Shown one piece after another: positions 63,132 through 64,000 of a stretch of 64,000 bases of DNA. Source of the DNA: Paramecium tetraurelia (lineage: Eukaryota > Ciliophora > Oligohymenophorea > Peniculida > Parameciidae); the NCBI RefSeq assembly GCF_000165425.1, contig NW_001798995.1:62001-126000 (forward strand), given 5' to 3'. Under the pieces are notes generated by a model. The model saw only the letters and a program-made list of their open reading frames with translations, had not been told where the DNA came from and made no database searches. Numbering within the stretch: the first letter of the stretch is position 1; the number at the start of each line of letters is the position of its first letter. The position numbers and the translations under genes were made by a program.

Positions 63132-64000
63132 TCAGTTTTATTAATTAATTAATTTCAAACGCCATCCAAAAAGAATCACTATTAATGACCCCGCAGCTAC
63201 ATTTGCAATCCCCTTACAATTCTCCATAACCCACATTTCAATTCCTTATATCATGCTATTCGCAAATTCCCAATAATTCACATCCAAAAACTATTCAATT
63301 CCATTTTGATCTATCTGCCTATATACGTTAACCCAAAAATCGATTATTTAAACTTAAACAATTGCAGGCACTATCGGAATTAACGAATAAGTATTAATTG
63401 ACATCTCAAATATTTCTCTAGACCTCGTTCTATTCATATTAACCCCCTAACCCAAAGCGTACATCAATCCTAAATTAAAGTACACATGACCCTTCATTGC
63501 ATCTAACAATTAGCCATCCAATGCTTTTTTGTAATGCCGAAATGACTTTATGAAATCCACATCCTCATATTTTCCAATGTAATAATAATCACCAAGCTTC
63601 ATATGACAAATTGCTTCCCTCTCTTTAGCGCATTGTGTAAGGAACCTATATTATAATGCTCCATTTAATTAAAAACTATCTAGTTGTAATAAATCATAAA
63701 GAGTGGAGTAACTCACAAACTGTAAATAATCCGAATACAAATATTCAAATGCATCCTTGTTAGCAACACCTCTAATTTAATAAACAGGATCTTTATCGAG
63801 TCTACTTTGAACTTCACTAAAGTGTAGAGTATCATAATAAAAGGCATCATTCTATTCCATCACAACAGCTGCATTCTCTAAAAAGTATTAATTTGCATTT
63901 ACATATAGCCACATTAAATCCACTATATCCAGCTTCAAAATATTTAGACAATGATTAAACATATTATTCCTGTTAGAACAGATAGTTAGCTGTTTTTAGA
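63132..64000 (-). CDS. SEL1-repeat membrane protein (Hrd3/SEL1L-like), 5' end outside window
   Basis: C-terminal part only, about 289 codons, TGA at 63132-63134. It has SEL1-type tetratricopeptide repeats (HMKLGDYYYIGKYEDVDFIK, SFRHYKKALDGQLLDAMK, VYFNLGLMYALGQGV), followed by a polar stretch and a C-terminal hydrophobic helix (IANVAAGSLIVILFGW) with a short basic tail. Luminal SEL1 repeats plus one C-terminal TM helix is the layout of Hrd3/SEL1L, the adaptor that feeds misfolded ER proteins to the Hrd1 ligase. The length and the missing N-terminus keep that assignment tentative. No intron is seen in the visible part. Confidence 0.72.

Overview
Organism. The window reads as somatic (macronuclear) DNA of a ciliate, most likely Paramecium or a close relative. 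The genes make sense only if TAA and TAG code for glutamine and TGA is the sole stop. Introns are tiny GT..AG elements, mostly 22-30 nt with 20-37 nt extremes. The DNA is AT-rich, and genes are packed head-to-tail or convergently with gaps of tens of bases. Nothing bacterial, viral or transposon-like was seen.

Layout. (1) 327-1847 (+): signal peptide, EGF-like and membrane-anchored RING-H2 protein. (2) 2367-13881 (-): giant fibrocystin-L-like surface protein (PA14, IPT/TIG, G8, PbH1, one C-terminal TM). (3) 15097-21576: coiled-coil protein with a Cep57-like motif (-), cold-shock-domain protein (+), two tiny Met-Gly-Cys proteins (+), doubtful ORFs, and an LRR-like protein (+). (4) 21625-30943: kinesin-9 (-), polytopic RING protein (-), coiled-coil protein (+), type IIB Ca2+-ATPase (-), polytopic membrane protein (+). 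(5) 31693-37357 (+): DP-type cell-cycle transcription factor, RING-TRAF-SPRY protein, PH-like protein and SAXO/MAP6-like axonemal protein. (6) 38059-49572 (+): second copy of the fibrocystin-L-like gene, inverted relative to the first. (7) 49662-54950 (-): IFT172. (8) 57234-64000: EGF-containing membrane protein (+), small coiled-coil protein (+), SOS1-like Na+/H+ antiporter with a cyclic-nucleotide-binding domain (-), and a SEL1-repeat membrane protein (-, cut by the window edge).

Themes. Several products belong to cilia and the cell cortex (IFT172, kinesin-9, SAXO-like, possibly the Cep57-like protein). Others belong to the surface and ion transport (two fibrocystin-L-like proteins, Ca2+-ATPase, Na+/H+ antiporter) or to membrane-linked ubiquitin ligation and ER quality control (two membrane RING proteins, SEL1-like protein).

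Most striking. The two giant genes form a large inverted repeat around a 24 kb spacer. Their central 9 kb is almost identical, including one intron, while both ends and the other three introns have diverged, which is the mark of gene conversion or very recent homogenisation. The plus copy carries nine single-base insertions relative to the minus copy and the minus copy carries one. Similar single extra bases occur in IFT172, the Ca2+-ATPase and a small coiled-coil gene, so consensus error has to be excluded before calling pseudogenes. Other leads are an SOS1-type antiporter whose transport Asn-Asp pair is Asn-Asn, a candidate structured RNA at 31149-31291, and a pair of small lipid-anchor-like proteins.
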